Positions 41,585 through 45,602 of a stretch of DNA of 45,602 bases are shown here, one piece after another. The DNA comes from Streptomyces showdoensis (GTDB taxonomy: Bacteria; Actinomycetota; Actinomycetes; Streptomycetales; Streptomycetaceae): assembly GCF_039535475.1 (NCBI RefSeq), contig NZ_BAAAXG010000008.1, positions 1 through 45,602 of the forward strand. Direction: 5' to 3'. A model generated the notes under the pieces. The model had not been told where the DNA came from. It ran no database searches and saw only the letters and a program-made list of their open reading frames with translations. The position numbers were made by a program, and so were the translations under genes. Numbering within the stretch: position 1 is the first letter of the stretch; every line of letters begins with the position of its first letter.

Positions 41585-42460
41585 ATCAGAGCCACTCGTT
41601 GATGGCGGCGATCGTGACGGTGGCCTCGTAGCGGACGGAAAGTTTGTCGTGTCTTGTGGCCACCGCCCGGTGGCGTTTGAGGCGGTTGATCCCGCACTCG
41701 ACCGCGTGGCGCTGGCGGTAGTCGACCGGGTCGAAGTGCGGCGGTCGGCCGCCGCGGGAGCCGAGCTTGGCGGTTGCGTGCCTGGTCGGCCTTGTCAGGG
41801 ATGGTGCAGCGGATCCTGCGGCGGCGCAGGTAGTCGCGGTTCTTGCGGGAGGCGTACGCCCTTGTCGGCCCGCACGCGGTCGGGCCGGATCCGTGGCCGG
41901 ACCGGCCCGATGCGGGGCACGCGAACCTTTGCCAGCACGGGCTCGAACTGTGGCGAGTCCCCGCGCTGTCCTGCCGTGATCACGATCGACAGGGGCTTCT
42001 GGCCCCGCTCGACCGCCAGGTGCAACTTGGTGGTGAACCCGCCGCGCGACCGTCCCAGCCCGTGATCGACCGGCTCGGTGAACACGCCACCCGGCGGTTC
42101 CTTCTGCAGGTCACCCCACTTCCGGGCCCCAGCCGCGTGCTGGCGGGCGCGGCAGACCGTGGAGTCGACGCTCAGGTCCCACATGATCGCACCCGCTGCG
42201 TCGGCCAGGGACTGGAGCCGGGTGAGGATCCGCTGCCAGGTGCCGTTCCGCTGCCACCGGCGGAACAGGTCGTAGACCCGGCCCCACGGCCCGTACTCGA
42301 CGGGCACATCCCGCCACGGCACACCGGTCCGGACCCGGAACCGTATGCCGTCGATCAACCGCCGCCGAGGCCAGACAGGGGGCCGCCCCGCCTTCGCCCC
42401 TTTCGGCAACAACGGCTCCAGCGCGGCCCACTGCTTGTCCGTGAGATCTCCCCGCCCCAT
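41585..42460 (-). CDS. IS5-family transposase, frameshifted
   Basis: ATG at 42460 starts [20 protein letters not shown]. The first part has [36 protein letters not shown] (first aspartate) and [20 protein letters not shown]. At about 41865 (VRADKG) the frame changes; the conserved remainder reaches [20 protein letters not shown] and INEWL with stop near 41585. More than one shift is needed. The family uses frameshifting near the middle, but the position here is late, so mutation or sequencing error is more likely. Confidence 0.7.
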
Positions 42461-42506
42461 GAACCATGATCATTCACAGCCCAAGATCCACTTTCGATAC
42501 ACGGCC

Positions 42507-42671
42507 TAGTCGGCGTTGACGGCGACGGCCTGGCCAAGGACCGCGCCGATCTTCAGGGGAACTCCGGGACGCTTCGCCCGGCGCGGTCACGAGATTCCCG
42601 TGGCACAGCTCCGGCGCCACATATGCGCCCACCGGGCCTTTGTTCGCAGCCCCCGGTGACCTTTGGACCAT
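42507..42671 (-). pseudogene. C-terminal fragment of an unknown gene
   Basis: The minus-strand reading KGPVGAYVAPELCHGNLVTA followed, after one frame change, by RAKRPGVPLKIGAVLGQAVA and VNAD stops within the IS border. It has good codon bias but no recognised family and no start. Confidence 0.3.
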
Positions 42672-42774
42672 CGGTCGCCCCGCGTAGACATCCCAGAGCG
42701 GGTCTTCAAGGAGCGGGAGGAGCCGGGAAGGCAGCGCGCCCCGGTCGGGATCCGGGGCATGCTCGCTGGGTCTG

Positions 42775-44086
42775 CTACTTCGTCTCCAGCAGTTTGGCTG
42801 TGCTTACGCGGTCCGTGTCGAGGAACGGGTTGGCGGTGATGTCGAGGCCGAAGAGCGCGTAGATGTGTCGCAGGGCTTCGTAGGCGTCGCGCTCGGGTTC
42901 CCCCAGGGCCTTCCAGCTGTGGTTCCAGTCGTTACTTGTGGCCGGCTGGGGTGAGCCCAAGAGCGGGAAGGTGGGGTCGTCACCGGGGGCTAGGGTGCGC
43001 GCGGGCGGGCGGGTGAACTCCGATGCGACGATTCGGTGCGTCCATGTGCCGTCGACCAGCGGAAGGACGTGCTGGTCGACCAGCCGGAAGTACTCCAGGG
43101 TGATCTCGGTCAGTACGAACACGCTGATCCGGGCGTCCCTCGCTGCTGGAGTTTCGCTCCATCGCCCAGCCGAGCATGTCCGTGGTCGCGGCTGCGGCCG
43201 CCGTGACCGTCCCATCCGATTCGACCAGCAACCCACGGCGAGGAGGTTCCGCCAAGAGGAGACCGCCCTCACGAGGCTCTGGACGCTTGTAGTCCGAGGA
43301 CCAGTTGAAAGCCGTAGGGACTCCGGAGCGTGCTCTGGTGCGTCAGGACATCCCGCAGGGCCGCCGTCGCCGTACATGCCGGAAACAGATCCCGCGCGGA
43401 TGATCGGGGACGCTCTGGAAGAAGAGCACCGGCGTCTCCTCAACTCCCAGGGTTACGCGCAGGTCCTCCCGGCTCCTCACGACGGTCCGCGGCCGGAGTG
43501 GGGGCGGCCATCGGGCGCGCGCCGAGTGCGCAGGCCGTCGTTCACCAGCTGGTACACCTCATCCGGCCGGAGGTAGACCGTGGTGTCGCCGTTGCGGATT
43601 GGGACCGTCCAGCTGCCCTTGACGAACTGGCCGTTCTCGGTGATCCCGCGTGTGACGAGCGCCCATCGCTCGGACTCGGGCGCGCCGGTACTTCGATTAC
43701 GAAGTAGTGCCCGGACGCCGTCGGGTCGGCGGCGGGGTGGTCGTACCAGTAGAACTTAACCTTGAGCAGTGGGCGTACGTACTCGTTGAGGACGTCCTTG
43801 TAGGAGTCGGTGTTCACCACCTTCCTCTCGAAGGGCGTCACCTTCTCCGCAACCTCATAGAGCTCGCTCGGGCGCTTCTTGGCCTTGAAGCCGCACACGA
43901 TCAGACCGCCGCCGGCGTTCGCGAACGCGGCGACGTCCTTGGCGAGCTCGAACTTCCCCTTGTCGGTCCGTTAGGTCGTACGGCCCGCTGGGGCGGGACG
44001 CTCTTGAAGTCGACCCACTCGCTCTCTGGCGTGCCCAGGATCTCGTTCGGCTTCTGCGCGGTGAGGTAGGAGATGAGTTGCACCAT
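42775..44086 (-). pseudogene. AlbA_2 (Schlafen-type) domain protein, several frameshifts
   Basis: From ATG 44086 (MVQLISYLTAQKPNEILGTP) the AlbA_2 signature ESEWVDFKS appears at once. Two frame changes (about 44005 and 43960) lead to GKFELAKDVAAFANAGGGLI and VCGFKAKKRPSELYEVAEKV, and YVRPLLKVKFYWYDHP. Further changes near 43685, 43480 and 43200 are needed to read RWALVTRGITENGQFVKGSW, RNGDTTVYLRPDEVYQLVND, DARISVFVLTEITLEYFRLV and WKALGEPERDAYEALRHIYA to the stop at 42775. Repaired, it is about 430 residues. AlbA_2 proteins bind nucleic acid or nucleotides and often belong to defence or regulatory loci. An alternative ATG is at 44101. Confidence 0.65.
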
Positions 44087-44301
44087 GCTGTCGGCGGCCA
44101 TACTGCTGGAGCCTACGCACACGAGGGCACAGCCTGCGCGACAGCCGCCCCTCAACGTTTGATTGATTCGCTGGCCGGCGGAGGCCTGCTCTGGGCCGAG
44201 TGGCGTGTCCGCGGCGACGAGCGGGAGCGGGTAGGACAGGCGCTCCGCAGTCCCACGCTCACCAGGGATACTGCTGGGATTGAGTGAAGGGTGACTCGCT
44301 A
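44087..44301. promoter_or_regulatory. shared upstream region of two divergent AlbA_2 genes
   Basis: About 215 bases lie between the two divergent starts. An AT-richer core (CAACGTTTGATTGATTCGCT near 44153-44172) is the likely promoter area for one or both genes. No clear operator is seen. Confidence 0.35.
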
Positions 44302-45602
44302 ATGGCTCTGGAGTTCGATACACGCCGTCCACCGGTCCGTGCCTCGCAGTATCTGGAGTTGGTCAAGGCGGTCCGCGCGGCGAGCGCAGCGGACGAGCTG
44401 GACTGGCTGGAGTGGAAGTCGACGCTGGAATTTCAGCCGAAGAACAAGGCGGACAAGAGCGCTCGTGCACATCTGGCACGCGCCATCATCGGTTTCGCTA
44501 ACCGCCAGCCCGACGTTGCCCTGCGCAACGTGGAAGGATACGGGCTCCTGGTAGTCGGGGTCGATCCAGAGGGCTACTACGGCGTCGACGAACTCGACAG
44601 CGTCGAGCTGGAGCGGTGGATCACGCGCCGTACGTCGGTGAGGAAATCGACTGGCGCACCACTTACGTCCACGTCAGCGAGGAAGGGCATGAACGGCTTC
44701 CGGTCCTGATCGTCACGGTCAGTCCTCCGAGCTGGGGCGATCCGATCTATTGCATCCGTAAGGAGATCCCGCCGCCTCCACGGGGTGAATCGGAGCAGAC
44801 GAAGGACAAGGAAACGATCCGCGAAGCGACGATCTTCGTACGGCGTACGGCCGGACGGACCGTGCCCGAGCGGTTGACATCGATCGTCTGGGCGAGCGCC
44901 TCCTGCGTAGGCACCAGGCGCTCGACCTGACGCTTTCCGTGCAACAGGGTGTCGTGCCCCATGTAGTCACTCCAGCTGACGACCTGGACCGCGTTGTCGA
45001 CGCGGAACGCGAGCGCCTCGTCAGACCTCTGCGGTCTGCTACAGGGGGGTTGGCCATGGAGCAGATGATGAGGAGGCTTCTCCTATCCGGGATCGACCCC
45101 GGATCCACGCAGCCGCGAAGGGTATCTGGAAGAGGTCAACCAGTATCTGGAGGCGCTCAGGAACGCCCTCCCGAAGACACTGCCGGAAGTCGCGGCACTC
45201 GCCGCACCGCGCATCGCGCTGCGTCTGCACAATCGCACGCACATCCACCTCAAGGACGTGCAGATCAGGCTGGAGTTGCCGGACGGCGTACTCGCCCTGC
45301 CTCCGATGGACCCCGATGACCAGGACAAGAGCGATCCGGTCTCGAGAGAGCTGCCCAAGGCGCCCCGCCCTTACGGGCCGGTGAAGCGAGACCTGTATGG
45401 CGGCTTTCCTCCCTCCCTCTTGCAGCCCTCCCTGGGTGTCATGCCTGCCTCCCTGCCGCATACATGGGAGATCGAGGTGGTTGGGAACACGGTTGTCTTC
45501 CCCGAGGAGGACGTGCGCGTCGGCTTGTCAGAGGACCTGGTTCCGTTCGTGGCCGTGACCGAACAACCCCTATCCGGGACGTTGCAGGTGTCGTGGACAG
45601 CC
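44302..45602 (+). pseudogene. second AlbA_2 domain protein, frameshifted and cut by window edge
   Basis: ATG at 44302 (GTG at 44284 also possible) begins MALEFDTRRPPVRASQYLEL. The AlbA_2 core is ELDWLEWKSTLEFQ, ARAHLARAIIGFANRQPDVA and GYGLLVVGVDPEGYYGVDEL. A frame change near 44625 gives EEIDWRTTYVHVSEEGHERL and IREATIFVRRTAGRT; another near 44880 gives IDRLGERLLRRHQALDLTLS; a third near 45115 gives GYLEEVNQYLEALRNALPKT and a beta-rich part (THIHLKDVQIRLELPDGVLA) that runs off the window. It resembles transcriptional-regulator-like ATP-binding AlbA_2 proteins but has an unusual beta-rich C-terminus. The shifts could be sequencing errors. Confidence 0.65.

Larger units (their letters stand above)
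41043..42505 (-). mobile_element. IS5-family element with an apparent passenger gene
   Basis: Both borders carry CTAG (41039-41042 and 42506-42509). The ends form inverted repeats: GGCGTGTATCAGAAGC on the left and, on the other strand, GCCGTGTATCGAAAGT on the right, 12 of 16 matching. The 1463-bp span is about 600 bp more than a usual IS427-type element. The extra DNA lies behind the transposase gene and contains an HflX N-domain frame. Confidence 0.6.

Noticed and set aside
1..45602. telomere end of the linear replicon
   Set aside because: Despite tap-tpg, neither window edge shows the dense palindromes of Streptomyces telomeres.

Overview
The window is high-GC actinobacterial DNA with Streptomyces-type genes and codon use: GC-rich third positions, GGAG-type ribosome binding sites and many GTG starts. 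The decisive landmark is a tap-tpg pair (24813-27606), the telomere-associated protein and the terminal protein that cap linear Streptomyces replicons. The window therefore most likely comes from a linear plasmid or a chromosome arm. No telomeric palindrome array and no replication initiator is seen, so this is not the physical end.

Layout. 1-5.6 kb is wreckage: the start of a secreted-protein gene, an IS5-type element, a lone type I-E-like CRISPR repeat, a frameshifted parB carrying two 48-nt inverted repeats inside its own reading frame, a frameshifted membrane-anchored Mrr-like nuclease and the 3' end of a helicase. 5.6-8.9 kb holds an intact 975-residue HTH-NACHT protein, divergent from a small membrane protein across a highly symmetric candidate operator. 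8.9-19.4 kb is accessory DNA: ISL3, IS21, ISL2-type and IS110 elements, a DUF2625 gene, small Streptomyces proteins, and a secreted protein paired with a membrane protein.

19.4-31.5 kb is the best preserved part. A Tn7/Tn5053-like operon (DDE transposase, two different AAA ATPases, and a 478-residue protein with a degenerate tyrosine-recombinase-like C-terminus) leads directly into tap-tpg. These are followed by a complete ABC-three-component (ABC-3C) conflict operon: PD-(D/E)XK nuclease effector, middle component and zinc-hook ABC ATPase. Its promoter lies over an 18-bp perfect palindrome. No TniQ or TnsD is recognisable in the transposon operon.

31.5-45.6 kb is mosaic again. It holds a broken NUDIX gene, the 3' part of a second parB that also carries a pair of palindromes in frame, a second Mrr-like nuclease, an istB remnant, a truncated RelE-like toxin, a HEPN-like gene, an operon of small protein, ECF sigma factor and XRE/DUF5753 regulator, a GNAT acetyltransferase, an IS5-type element that appears to carry an HflX N-domain passenger, and two divergent AlbA_2 (Schlafen-type) genes broken by several frameshifts.

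Defence or conflict genes (NACHT, ABC-3C, two Mrr-like nucleases, AlbA_2, HEPN-like, RelE-like) are interleaved with replicon-maintenance genes (tap, tpg, two parB remnants) and transposons. Frameshifts cluster in IS and remnant genes and at the right edge, often in G or C runs, so some may be sequencing errors. All family assignments come from reading the translated sequence; no database search was run.
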